Shown here: positions 46,410 through 59,000 of the stretch, piece after piece
Layout of the letters: each line of letters opens with the position of its first letter
Position numbering within the stretch: the first letter of the stretch is position 1
Origin: Archilochus colubris
Taxonomy: Eukaryota > Chordata > Aves > Apodiformes > Trochilidae
Reading direction: 5' to 3'
Assembly (NCBI GenBank): GCA_023079485.1
Contig: CM041086.1
Span: 15,942,401 to 16,006,400, forward strand
DNA: 64,000 nt
Notes under the pieces: generated by a model
The model's database searches: none
The model's input: the letters and a program-made list of their open reading frames with translations, nothing else
Told to the model about the DNA's origin: nothing
Translations under genes and position numbers: made by a program

Positions 46410-49400
46410 TTTACCTCTCCAAGCAGACTGTGCAGTTTCTCTGTAAGGATGTGACTGAAACAGTGTTTAAAGATGTGTGAAGTTTGGAGTCCATGTGATC
46501 CTGTGTGTCCTGAGCCAGCTCACAAGGTCTGGAAAAACAAACCTTGCCAAAGAGCTCATCTTCCTCCACCTCCCTTATTTCTTTGCAACTTTTGTGCATG
46601 ATGGTACAGGGATAGGTGATCCAAATTCAGCTCTGCAGCATAGTGTTTGCCATAGCAAACCCAGGTCCTGTGTTGGCTATCTCCTAGTCTGGCAGCATTT
46701 GCTTTTAGAGGAAAGCTGGGTTGGTCTGACAGTCCCTTTTCAGTTCCTCTTCCCGCTGCCTGGAGGCTTTCTCCTCTTTTAATACTTAAGTTGTGACTGT
46801 GTTCCTGGAGCTGCCAGTGTTCTGGGATCAAAAACAATCAGGAAGGTGGAGATATTTTGTATCTCATTCAAGTCGTCCTTCATTTTAGCCATGTCTGCAC
46901 AGAGCTGGTCACAGGGGAGATATTGCCAGATTTGGCTTCTGCTTCTGCTCTGGTTGGACTCCCTGTGACTTCAGGACATTAACAGTGCTGCCAGTTCGTG
47001 CCTGGCTGGTTTGAGTACTGATTTCTGTTCCTTGCTGTACTACACAGTGGGCAGGCAGGAACCCACTGTGATCTTCCTCTCTGATTACCTCCCCTAGCTC
47101 CTGCAAAGGGGGCTTGAAGCTTTTCAGGAACTTAATGGGCAGAGGAAACAGAGCAAGTGGGTGGGGAGGGTGGCAACAGGGAGAGAGGAACAGGAATACA
47201 CTTTCACCTTCAGAAATAAACCTTCCTGCTTGCCAGTACTGTTTTGTTTAGTTAGTATTTTCCCCCTGCAGCATTATTTTGCTTTTACCTTTCAGACACA
47301 AATAGTTGAGCTCATCTATCTTTTGTTTCTTTCACATGTACCTTGATTTGCCTGCTACTTGATGCATGGCACTCAGCCAGGTAGTCATTGGTTGGTCTGA
47401 CTGGGCCTGGGTCAGCACAGGAGGAGATGCTGATGTGAATGTCTTGTCTCAGCCCTCCTGCTGCTGGTGTGCCTCCTGCTCCTAGCAGTAATTCCATAAT
47501 GGAAAAATACGACAGAAGTGACTGTGGTTTGCTAGTGGCTTGTCTCAGTGCTTTGAATTTTGGGGATCTTTTCCAGGTGAACATCAACAGCTATGGCTTG
47601 TGTGCAACTGAGAGCAAATGCAGATTGTGCTCTACTGGAGACAGCAAAGTGACTTTTTATTTTGCGTGTTTAGTTGGATGGGTGCAACTTGGCTCCTGCA
47701 AGGCCCTGTTTATGAATTGCCCTGCTGGGTTTCCAGGACAGGAGACTGAGCTGCAAGGTGGCCCTCACCTTCTCACCTGAGCAGCATGGGACATGGCAGG
47801 GGGGCAGTCAGCATGGCACCCATCTCTTTGGTTCTGCTGTCACCCAAGAAGCCTATGATCTTGATGCAGGACTGTGTCCCCAGATATTGGGGACAGCACT
47901 TGACCCTGTGGAGCCCTGGGTAAGGGACAGGTTTTCCAGCTCCTGGGTTGGGAGGATCTTCTTGTCAACATATGCCACCAACCTACCCTTTGGGTACCCT
48001 GATGTCCGGTCTCACATCTTCCTTTCCAGAGGCAGCCTTAGAAGTCATGTGTCACTTAGAGCAGGGGCACGCCCTGCCCAGTTGGGAAAGCTCTGCTGTG
48101 AATGCTGCTTAGCAGGAGCAGATGTTATCTCTTGGTTTGTCTTGCTGTAATGACTTCTCATAGTGACTGTGTGCATTAAGTATTCAAGGATAAAACAGTG
48201 TTACTGTATGTTCCAGGGGCTCACTTCCCAATGTTATTTTTTTATTGTCAGTTGCTTATCCAGCTGAGTATTGACAGCTTCACTGATTCTTGACTGATCC
48301 AGAGCAAAGCACTTCTCTGCCCTGGAGTCATGGAAAGGTTTGCTCTCCTTTCATGTGACAGTGCTGGTTTGGGGATCTCTGTGAAGTACAGGTGCAGGAC
48401 AGGCTGGTACAGCTCTGGATGAGGTTTACAAAGATGGGAAAAGGCAAAGTTAAGGTTGCCTGTACCTCTTGTACTCTGTGTGCTCTGTTCATCTGTAGTT
48501 TTTTATTGCGATCAGAAGCAAACTAAGGTAATTTAAATCTCAGAACATGTGATCAATGAACTGTTGGGAAAATTTGATGTGTTCTTTCATATCCCTAAGG
48601 GCAAAAGTGTGGTCTCAGAGAAATGGAACCAGAGACTCCATAGGACCCCTTAACTTTTGAAAGTGATGCCTTGCATGTGGACCAGTGATAGCTGTGCTTT
48701 GATCCAGCTTGCTGCACACCCTTGTGTTTGTTCTGCCCACCAGCCAGGGTACTGCTGTGCCATTTTTGTCCGGCCTTAGCTCCCCTGTAAGCCTGCTATT
48801 CCAACACTGCAGTACAGCACAGGGTCCAGAGCTGGACCATTCTAATTTTCTTTCTAATCCTTAAGTGTTGAAAATGCTCTGGCACCTTAGCAGCCTCACC
48901 GTGGCTGTGCAGGGTGTGTGCACTGCTAGCTAAGCACATGACTAGGGGACTACTGAACATTTTGTTGTCCTGTCACCTGGGCATGCTCCTTCTCCAGACA
49001 GTCCTGTTGAAGGACCAGTAGCTGTGTGGCACCCCAGTCCCTGTCCCTTTGCTGGCACAAATAAATTGGTGTTTGCTTCATTTGGGAAGGACACTGGAAA
49101 GTACTTCTCCGTGCATCTCAAGAGGGGTGACAGGCCTAATGTTTTCCATTTTTCTATCTCCTCAATTCCCTACTGTGAAGGAGAAAATCCTCCAGATCAG
49201 AAATTTTCCAGGCAATTCCCTGCAGAGAATTTTGATTCAACCTGCAGTGCCCAAATGCCAGCTCATATTTATCAGGTGCACCCAGCCACTCCCCAGAGGA
49301 ACATGGTGAGGGAAGAAGGGAAGTCACACAACTGAAATCCTGGGCATTTGGTAAAACTGTTTTTAATGTCTCCTGCCCTCACATGCAGAAGACTGTGGAC

Positions 49401-52400
49401 TTGGCTTTGGTGTGCTCTTGAAGTGTCACTAGAAGATCTGTCAAATGTGTGTGCATGCAGAAATGGAGGCTTGGAAAATGCCTTTAATTGCCATTCCCCT
49501 CTGCACAACACAGATTGTCATGCTTTGAGCTCAGGTTTGTTTGTATCAGGGACAGACATTGATACCACAGCTCCTATTGGGGCATGAATATTTCAGCACC
49601 TGAAATGATGCCTCCCTGCTCCAGAAAAGAGCTGCTTACATCCTCATTTGATCTTTTCAGTGAGCCTAGCCAGCTCAGGTTGGCATCCTGGTTATGTATT
49701 TCCTGCAGATATGGTCTCTGTTAGCTGTGCTGTGCCTCTCCTCTCTTCATTCCAGAGGCTCTAAGAGCTCAAGTTGGAAAGAGGTGAGATTCCTAGCAGG
49801 AGAAAAAGACTAAAGCAGCCAGAATTGCTCCTTGTTTTCATTCTTTTTAAGGAGATGCTTAGCACATCATAGGATGCATGAACTAGAAAAAGGTGGGGTA
49901 GCATTTGGAAGTAACAGTATGAAAGTAACAGTGGCAAACTGTGGGGACAGTCTTACTTTATATCTGCCTCACACCTCTCCATGCTCTTCTTTTCTCTCCC
50001 TGATTTTCTTGTAGTAGGGGAATGCAGAATCCTCTCTAATGGCATTAATAATATGAAACCCTTCAGAAGAAATAAGCTGAGAGTGGAACCTCATTGTTTT
50101 TGCAGCACATTGACAGTTCACACACAGAGATTGTGTCCTGGATCCTCCTTTTTAGGAACTGTAGTGATACTGAAAAGCCTGGAACTTCTCATACCATTGT
50201 GTGTTTCTGAAGTAAGATGTCTCCAAAGCATCTCATCAGGAGGCACTTCCTACAGCCAAGGTCAGACAGTGAGAACTTTTGAGCAACTTCCTCTTCAGGT
50301 CATGCCCTGACTTCTCTCATGGTCTGTAGAGCACTCTGCACACTCAGGGTGATTGCCAGGTTTCTTTGGGTAGTAAGGAACAGCAATAGGAATCTGAGTG
50401 TGAGAGAGTTTTCCAGTCCTAAGTCCTTGATATGTAAGATCCCTCTCCTCTTACTGAGCAGCAGCACATGGATGAATTTTCCAGGCCCACAGATGATGCA
50501 AGAGGTCAGTTACCTGATTCTTGAGTATTTTTTTTCAGCTGTACTTCGTGGTCTTTGCATTGCTGATCTCAGCAGAATGGCAGAGCTTGGTCTCATGGGC
50601 ATGGCTGAACGTGTGTTTTTTTCTGTTTTAGGAATGCTTCTATTGGAGTAGTTATCCTGAGTATAATTGCTTGTGTACCAGAACAGAAATTGGAGATTGA
50701 GAGTTATAGCTGTGTCTGTACCCCAGGAAGCAGTCTGGTAAACATAATCCCAAAGTCAGCCCACAGAAGGACTTAAATTTGGGCAAGGAGAGGTAATAAA
50801 ATGTGCTCTTAAGCATTCTAAACAGTCTCTAAAGCTTAAGTTCTCATTCAGCTGATGACTTTTGTTGGGCAGGAGGGTCAGTAAGCAAAAAATGCTTTGC
50901 GCTGATCTGTCCTGGTCCACAGTAAGTGGCTAAAAAGTCAGGTCTGTAGAAAAAGTAGAGAGATGTGTTAAGGAAGGGTCTGACTGCTTTAGGGAGGCTG
51001 GGTGCCAGGCTGACTCATGTCAGACACCCTGGAAACACAAGGATGAAGTCAGATGTCCAAGGTCATCTGCAGAGTGCTGGCAGAGCAATGGAAGGTATCA
51101 GTTAGAAGCAAAAATGATTGAATTTTTGTGTCACCGTGGGATCAGTGGTGCTGGTGTGGTCAGGCACCTTGCAAACCTAGGCCACTAGGTGCCTAAATGA
51201 TAGAATTTGGGTCCGTGGTGACTCATGACAACAGTTGATGGTGGAACATGACTTCATGTGTGCTTTTTCAAAGCAGACCACCTGTGAGACTTCCATCCAG
51301 CAGTGCTGGGGAGAGTGGAGCCCCAGCACCCTGAGGCTGCAAGGCTCATTTGAAACCTGGACTGCAAGAGGGACACGTTGGGTGGAGAACTGCTGCTTGT
51401 GACATATTAGGTGTTAAACACATCCCAGCCAAGGAAACTTTTGAAAGGATCTGCATTCAGGATCTGCTCATACATAGCTGAAATGGTCTGTTCTGAGCAG
51501 AAAGACAAAGGCCCCCACCCCCTGCACAGCCACCACTGCAGCTGCTGTCTGAGCTGGGTGATGTCAGGCAGCCCTGACACGTTACACAGGTGGCCAGGTA
51601 ATGCAGAGGGATTCACAGTGGAAGATGTGAGGACTCTCTGGGGACAGGGGATTGAAAGGCTTTTTAGAGACTTTGCATTTCACTCCTGTGTGTTTGGGAG
51701 GGGTGTCCTTGTGTATGTATATACCATATGCAAACGTATTTTGAGTTCCTGTGTGTTCTGTCTGAATTGAGAAAAGGAGTGAGATTCTGGAGAAAGAAGC
51801 CTCTAGGAAGTGTTTTTGCAAGCAGGGGCCTCTTGACTGTGCTTTGGGGGGGAGGAAGGAGTGGGAATGAGGGGGAGGTTTACTGAGGTTTTCTTCTTTT
51901 CTTGTAGCATTTTGGGAAAACTCCAGCCAAGGCCCACATACAGTCAAATGAATCAGCCTCCCTTTTTGCCATAAGTAATTGGCAGTTCCAGCTGCAATGC
52001 AGTTTTGATGTACAGCTAATACACTTTTTCTTGGTTAATTGAGAAGAAACACTGCATTAGATGCTTGATGTTGAGTTGGCCTTTGTATGGAGTCTTTTGA
52101 GTAGTGGTGAGATATTGTAGGCTGCTGCTTGAGAGGTAGGAATTTGCTGCAAATTATATTCCATACTCCAGTCTGAAGGCTGTCGTTGCTGTTCATCTGC
52201 TATAGAAAATACATTTCTTGTTGCATACAAGTGCAGAGGGCACTGTCAGTCAGCTGGCACGTGGCACTGTTGCTCAGTGCAGGGTTTCCGTGGAAAAGTC
52301 TCATTTTATAATAACTTCAACAGAATATTCATGTTCTTAGATGAGTGAATGTTCCTGCACCGACAAATGAGGCATTTTGGCCTTCTCATATTCATGTAAC

Positions 52401-53339
52401 AAAATGAAATTCACTTGTTTTCCAAAGCATCTGGTGCCAATTTAGGCTCAGAGCTTTCTGTGTCTACTGCAGGATTTCCACTGGGCTCGGAAAACTTACC
52501 AGACAAGCTCAGCATTCAGCATTGGAAGTATCTGGAGTAACTGGAGGGCTTTCTTGTCCAGGAAAGAGGACATGTAGCAGTTGCCTTTGGCAGGCAAAGG
52601 CTTGTCAAATGCCTTTTATTTCCTGTTGGAAGCCTAGTCTTACATGGCAGGACTATATTACTTGCACAACTGTAGTATCTCTTGGTAAATACTGGCTTTA
52701 ATAACATATGCTTCACTTTAGCAGGATGACAACAGTGAGGGGGAGAATGTTGAGCAGTGAAATAAGCATGCTGTACTGGGACAGCAACACCAGTTTTCTT
52801 TGACAATGTCTTAAATGGTAAATACCGTAACTATTATTTTCATAGCATTTGGAAATTCATTAGAAACAAGTCCCTTTGAGGAACCTGTAGTCACAAGTGT
52901 GATTAACTCAGCCTTGGAGTTTTAGTCATGGCCAAGGCTTCACTAAACGCTGTCTTTACAGAGAGTTTACCCTTTCATGAGATTGCTTCATACACAAGCA
53001 GCATGTGGCCTTCCTCCCTCCAGTTGTTCTGTAGGGGAAGAAAGCATGCAAAGAAAGTATAGATGTAAAGTCTTCACAGGGGGGCAGTAAAATGGTTGGC
53101 TTCATAGCATTTTGCACCTGAAATGGAACATAAAAGTGGCTGGGTTTGCCCTGCACCTTTATCAGGGGTGGAGGGGACTCTTGGGTATGTGAAGATGCAA
53201 TGAGAGGAAGCAGAATGGCCTCTCCTTCCCATACTCAGCTGAGCAGGACTCCTGCTTGCTTGGTTCAATGTGTAATGTGTACCTGGAGAGAGATTATATC
53301 CAGGCCAGTTGGGCTGAAGTTTGCTCTTTCTCTCTCCAG
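46410..53339. other. Non-coding stretch, probable intron
   Basis: No gene, RNA gene or transposon recognised in about 7 kb. ORFs up to 130 codons (for example 47758-48150) lack domains. An open frame near 47439-47780 contains an acceptor-like TTTTCCAG at its middle but no fitting donor. Confidence 0.5.
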
Positions 53340-53443
53340 TTTACTGGACAAGTGTTTTACGTTTTCTTCAGCATAACTTTAAATGGACATTGTTTTACGC
53401 TGTACTGGAAAGGAGCTGGTATTTCTGCAACTCATGCTGTCAT
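53340..53443 (+). other. Candidate exon (GT-AG bounded, 104 nt)
   Basis: Preceded by an acceptor with a strong pyrimidine tract (TTGCTCTTTCTCTCTCCAG) and followed by a consensus donor CAT|GTAAGT. Two of three frames are open, including the one continued from the phase-1 end of the candidate first exon at 43805-43823. No protein is recognised, and base composition is AT-rich. It could be a coding exon, a lncRNA exon or chance. Confidence 0.2.
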
Positions 53444-54260
53444 GTAAGTAACCTTTTTCTTTGAACAAGGTCGTTACATCATGATGCAGTAATCCTCTGC
53501 CTGTGGGATAAGCCATCCTCTGGGTCTCTGTGTCTCTGTCTATTGGTCTTATCTCTGTTTGTTCTTTCTTAAAGTGTGCATGGGGGGAAGAGAGATGAGG
53601 AAAGAGCAAAAGTTTTTATTCTGGCATATTAAACTATTTTTAGAGAGAATAATACATGGGTTGTGAGATGCAAAGGGCTGTTGTCTCATAGAACTATTGC
53701 TTTGATACTCTATCCACAAAGAGAAGCTCCAGAGTCTCAAGTCAGAAGAGCCTGGGGATGAAATTACACCTTTGCCAGGCTCTGACAGGTTAAACTTTGC
53801 AGAGATGCAGGCAGCAAATTATCCACAGACTGACTTGCAAAAGAGGGCTTTAAAATGGGCTTTAAAAACCTTCTGGGAAGATTAGGTGGATAAAAATAGT
53901 TAGTTCTTGTACCCCTCTTTTTATCTGTAGAGCTAAAAGCAGTTCTTCAAAGGACAATATCAGTATCTTGGTCTCAGCCTAGAGGATACCTGAGGGCTGG
54001 AGCAATGCCACTGTGGGTGGAATGGGTCAGAATGGGTGCCTGCAGCAGGACCCAGCCTTCTCACTGCCTGTCCCAATGCCTGGCCATTAGACTCAGTAGT
54101 CTCCCTGCTTATTACAATTTCTAATTTGTCTTGGATGCAACTGTGTACTTTTTCCCAAGTCAGTTTACACCAGGATATGTCATTCAGAGCCAGCTTGGGT
54201 GTGCCTGGTAAAGTGTGGTTCATAACTGGGTTTGATTCATTTCTGAAGGCATTTGGTGAT
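53444..54260. other. Non-coding stretch, probable intron
   Basis: No gene or repeat recognised. It runs up to the CR1-like fragment. Confidence 0.5.
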
Positions 54261-54331
54261 GTGGTTGCCTGGACAGCAGGGGCTGTGCTTGGTGACCCTG
54301 TAGGTCTCTCCCAGTCCTGTGTTCCTATGTA
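54261..54331 (+). mobile_element. CR1-like LINE 3' end fragment
   Basis: The segment ending GACCCTGTAGGTCTCTCCCA then GTCCTGTGTTCCTATGT resembles the 3' end of CR1 retroposons (a GA-CCT-AGGTC-CTTCCAA block followed by TGTGATTCTATG). The preceding part (CCTGGACAGCAGGGGCTGTG) is compatible with the CR1 segment just upstream. It is strongly diverged and 5'-truncated, as most CR1 copies are. The match is from memory of the family, not from a search. Confidence 0.5.
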
Positions 54332-55951
54332 ACCTGAGGTGGTGGCATCTAAGCTGCATCAAGATGCCAGTGATGTAATTTCAAACTGTCTGGCCTGAGC
54401 AGCAGTGAAGTCAGAGGGGCTGCACACGTGTAAGAAGGGATTGGCTTTTATCCTTTCTATTTTGCCCAAATAGGCACCAGGCAGGGTTTGATACAAAATG
54501 AAAGCAATTCACTGAGCAGAGAAAGCAGAGCAGATGTGGTAGTGGTTGATTCCAGATTTCACCTGCTCTGAGAGGAAACAGCACAACATATTTCACTGTG
54601 CAGATCCGAGGTCTGTTGCAGGTTAAGACAAATAAATAAGTTGAGTCATCAGGTTGTAGTGTCTCAACAAACTACTCAAAAAGATGTCAGGCCCTTGCTG
54701 TGGGTGGATGTTAAAGTGGCAGAGCTATCAAAGAAACACCACTAGAATCACATGAAGACTTCCCTGGTACTGTCATGCCATACTTTATAGCTAGAGCTAT
54801 AAGATGTGTTACAGAGTTAGAGCATTGCAGTGATGGAGCATGTGTTCTCCAAGCTGGAAGTGAGAGACTCCTGTCAGCAGGACAGGACTGTGATGGACAC
54901 CTTGCAGGGCAGGCTGGCCTGGGTACAGCTCTGTGCTCACGTGTCTGTACAGCTATCAAAACAGACACATGATTCAAGTTGCTTGAGTGTAGGCAGAGGA
55001 GCTCTGGTTGGGCTGTGTCCATCTGTGGAGCTGTGTGTTTGTTGTGGCTGAGCAGGCCCTGTTCCAGTCAAATGGAACACTGGTAATAGTCACTATATCC
55101 TCATGGTAGTATTCCTGTGCTTTGTACTTTAAATTTGTCCCTAATTTATTGTATCCCAAAATCCAAGAGTTGTTCCATAGTGATTGCATTGCTGACATCT
55201 TCGTCCCTGATTCAGCTCTGCTGTCTATTTAATGAGCGTCAGCTCTATGTAGTTTGATCCAATGTCATCTTTTTAATGGAGGAGAGGAGATTTGTAAATT
55301 AGGTTAATTCATTATGCTCTTTTATCATTGCTTGTTACTAGAAAAATTCTAGCAAATGAGTTTGGGCTACTTCATTTGCATTATTGGTTTCCTTCTGTTT
55401 AATTCCAGTAGAATCTTTGGACCCAGATTCCAAGGGGATGACTGTGTTGTAGGAAAAACATGGGCACAGGAGAACTTCCCAGCCATTAGTTAAGACAGCT
55501 TTGACTTTTCTACCAGGCTAAATTTCAGAGCAGCACTGATTTATTTTTTTTTCCTTCATGTAACTTGTGATTTGCTGAGTTACAGCTGACAGTGGCTTTT
55601 CCCTTTCCCTAAGGGGTCATTGTGCATGCATGTATGTGTTTAAAAGCTGCAGAATCACATCTTTACAAGAAAGTCCTCTAAACATGCTTAGCTTAGTTTC
55701 CTTTGCCCTTAGTTTTAAAGCCAAATGTCATAAAAACATCTTCCAGTGCTTTGATGTGGGCTCATCATTTTCTCATTGATGCTATTAATATTGCATGCCC
55801 ACTTGCTCCATGGTGGGTGTCAGTGCTCACTAACAGCAGCCATCTGTGGGAAAGGAGCTGCTTCCTGGCACGGAGGAAAATTTAGGCCAGCTGTGGATGC
55901 TGCAACCACATCTTAGAGACTGTCCCTCTGGGTTCTCCCTTTCCTGTGCAG
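54332..55951. other. Non-coding stretch with a homeodomain/octamer-rich block
   Basis: No gene seen. The part 55225-55410 is AT-rich and holds several TAAT cores (TTTAATGAGC, GGTTAATTCATTATGC) and an octamer ATTTGCAT (55374-55381), followed by TATTGG. It is enhancer-like in composition, but this is only motif-level evidence. Confidence 0.4.
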
Positions 55952-56036
55952 ATCCTGTGCTTTGCCTGAGACTTTGCACTGAGCAGAGTTTTGGTACCAG
56001 GGGAAACAAACAAACTCATTCCAAGCAGCATCCCAG
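55952..56036 (+). other. Candidate exon (GT-AG bounded, 85 nt)
   Basis: Preceded by an acceptor with a strong pyrimidine tract (GGGTTCTCCCTTTCCTGTGCAG is the region just upstream) and followed by a consensus donor CCCAG|GTAAGTC. Only one frame is open through it, and that frame is the one a phase-1 first exon (43805-43823) would enter. It would leave in phase 2. It is not phase-compatible with 53340-53443 as a direct predecessor. No protein recognised. Confidence 0.2.
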
Positions 56037-59000
56037 GTAAGTCTCATATAGAGAGGATGTGTGTTTTGCCACATGTTGAGTTGTTTTGCAGTCAAGCTTC
56101 TGGGATCTGAATGAGTTTGCCAGAGATGAGATTACTTGCAGCAAAAAGTAGTCTGTCAGTAGTGTTCCCATAGTCTGTGTTAACTATCTCAGTAGGAGTT
56201 CCATGACACACCTGCTATCCCAGAGGCCAGTCCTCATGAAAAATAAGGGCCTTTAGCCAAATCCTGCCTCCAGTTACGTGGTCTGTTCTCAGGTTTTCAT
56301 TTAATTTGCAAAACTCAGGCTTACCAAATAGCTGTTTTTAACAACTACATCTCTTCTTATCTTGATGTGATACTTAAATAGCCTTTGTAATAGGGATGTG
56401 GTCTCAAGATTTCTGCTGTTTTCCAGCACACACTCATCCTTTCTACAGCTCCTTTTCAAAGTCTTTTTGCCCTCACAAGATTTCATTTCAGTGTTCTTGG
56501 GACAGGCGTTTGGCAGATGGCTGCAGGCATGGGACAGAGACTCAGAAAAGGGCTTCCTTCTACCCTGGGGGTGCTTCCGTGTAGACAGGGAAAAGAGTGC
56601 ATAGTTCTGCTGTCCATGCAGCCTTTAGATGAATGGAAATCTGTTCCTTTGAGGACAAACGGACCTGCTGCAAAGACTTGGGAAGGGATTCGTCTCCACT
56701 TACAGTCTGCAGTATCAGCTTGTCAGGCTGGGATCATGTGTTGCACTTTATGATGGTGCCCCTGAGTGTGAATCAGATCAAGGCCCTCTCAGAGTTTGCA
56801 GCAGCTGAAGTTATGTTAGTGCTGGTGATGATTGCTGAAGGAGTATAATGATCAGATAATCATGGCTGAGTTCTGTCAGTGACACTGAACTTTCTGACAA
56901 ACGCCTCAGCTTTCAACTGCTGTGGAACTTTGCTGAGCTGGGAATGGTACAAGCCCAGAAAACTGGCACGAAATCTGCCTTGGTGACCAGTCACATACTG
57001 GCCACGGGTAAATTATGTGTGGGATCAGCAAGCAGATTAGGTTAGAGCTGGGTTTATGCTTTTTCTCCTCAAACATTTCTTTCATAGAAATCTGTGGAAC
57101 TAGTCAGAAGGGCAGAGAAGCTTCCCTCTTCAGCTCACAAGTCATCGGAGATTTGTGTTATCTGATCTGAATCCTGTTTCAGACTTAAAGGAATGCAGTC
57201 CCTGCTCCTTCAGCAGCTCCTGGTTTTTCCATTACAAATACCAGAACCACCCCCACCCTGGGCAGAGGCCAGGACCTAAGTGGGCTGCAGAATCACCGGT
57301 AGCCATCTCAGTCACAAAGGTGTGTTCTTGATATTGAAGAACTTTGACCAGCCCCTGAAGGCAATGTGCAGGGGTATGTGCTCAGTATGTCTAAGTAACT
57401 CCTGTTGGCAGAGAAATAGAATTATTTGTTCTCCACATGGATGGTGAGACACATGCATCCAGTGCTGGATTCTGAAGGGAGCTGAGCACTGCCCAGAGTG
57501 TGTGTCTGGAACAGGCAGGAATTTCTCTGTTATATTACTCTATCCCATCATATTTGAAAGCAAATGAATGCCATTTTAGCCATGGTTAGCAAGAAATTTA
57601 TGGATAATATGCTCAGGACAGAAATTTCATTTTTGTTGAAGTCCAGGGAATAAATACAGGGGTGGTAGGGATTTAGGCAGGGCCTGGTAGGAGGAGCAGG
57701 TGGGCTTTGCAGTCAGGTCTGGGACTGCTGTCTGATCAGGCTGGCACTTGTTTTCTCAATGAAGATTGAGATGAGCTTTGTTTTGCCAGAGAGAAGGTGA
57801 GGGCTGTGTTATCACTGGTAGATACTGTTTGTAGTCTCCTTCATATAATCCTTGATGGAAGAATTCTTCATGGCTAAAACAACAAGAGGTGGTGGCTTGA
57901 AATATAACTGAATAAGTTTAGGGGAAGCACGAAATGTATTCTCTTGTCAGTGTGTGCCTTAATGCCACATCTTAGATTTTCCTTGATACTGTTTCTAATC
58001 AGCAGCCCCTTATCCATTCTCTACCAGTATTAGTTGAACCTTAATGACATATAATTATATTGGTTCCTTATCACTCAACCTGCCAAGTCATTTATCTCTT
58101 AAAGAGGAAGGATGGAATGGAGAATTTATTGCCTCTCTGTCTCTTGATGTTTTGCAACACAAATGCATGTTTTGTCAAAGCCTTGGGGGAGGTGCATTAT
58201 CTGAAGTTGCAGGTGATTGCATGCCTAGAAATGGAGGTGTTGCCCACTGCATGCACTGATAATCTAGCCAAGTCCTTTTAATGCCATGTTACCCTATATC
58301 TACACAGTTTGCTAAAAAGAAGACTGGTGAGATAGCTGATAAACAGTAATTTCTGATGGTGTGCAGGTACAGCACCCATATGCACATAAATTGGATTTTT
58401 GGCAGCCGTTGCCAGCAAGTTATGAAAGCAGATTTTTTTCTGAGGACAGACAGGTAAAGAGTAGAGTTGCATAATTCCTGGGAGAACTGCAGTGTTCTCT
58501 TCCAGGGCATAAGGTGACACTGCAGCTAGAGGGGAGAATGTCTCCTCTCTGGCTTCTCCATGGAAGTTGGTGTGTGCCAGCCACTCACCAAGGCACTTGG
58601 GGGCTGCATCCTGTGGTGATGTGCTGGCTGGAAAAGCAAATTTGGGTGCATCTTGAAGAATTTTAAATACAGCTTTGGTCCAGAGTAGATGTTTCTTTGG
58701 TCTTTTTACTTACAAAGAAATGAAGGTAATCTGTCCTGTCAGTCTGGGAGAAGGAAGTTCTGGGCTTGTCAGAAAAGTAGCACCAGCTTAACTGATTTGG
58801 TTATAAATCACCTGCTTTGAGCAGTGTGGACACCCAATGTAAATGTGCTTGTGAAAATTCCAGCCTTTGCTTTGATCCATTTTGTGCTGGTGGGTTGTCA
58901 AATTAAGTAATGTTGGCTGCTGAATGAGTTAGGCCTGTTTTAGATGTGTTGGCATCAAAGTTTAGATCATAATAAATAACTTTCTAAGGAAAGACTGGCC

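Noticed and set aside
50457..50480. miR-15/16-like AGCAGCAC seed
   Set aside because: Only the seed-length match is present; the rest of the mature sequence differs and there is no hairpin arm.
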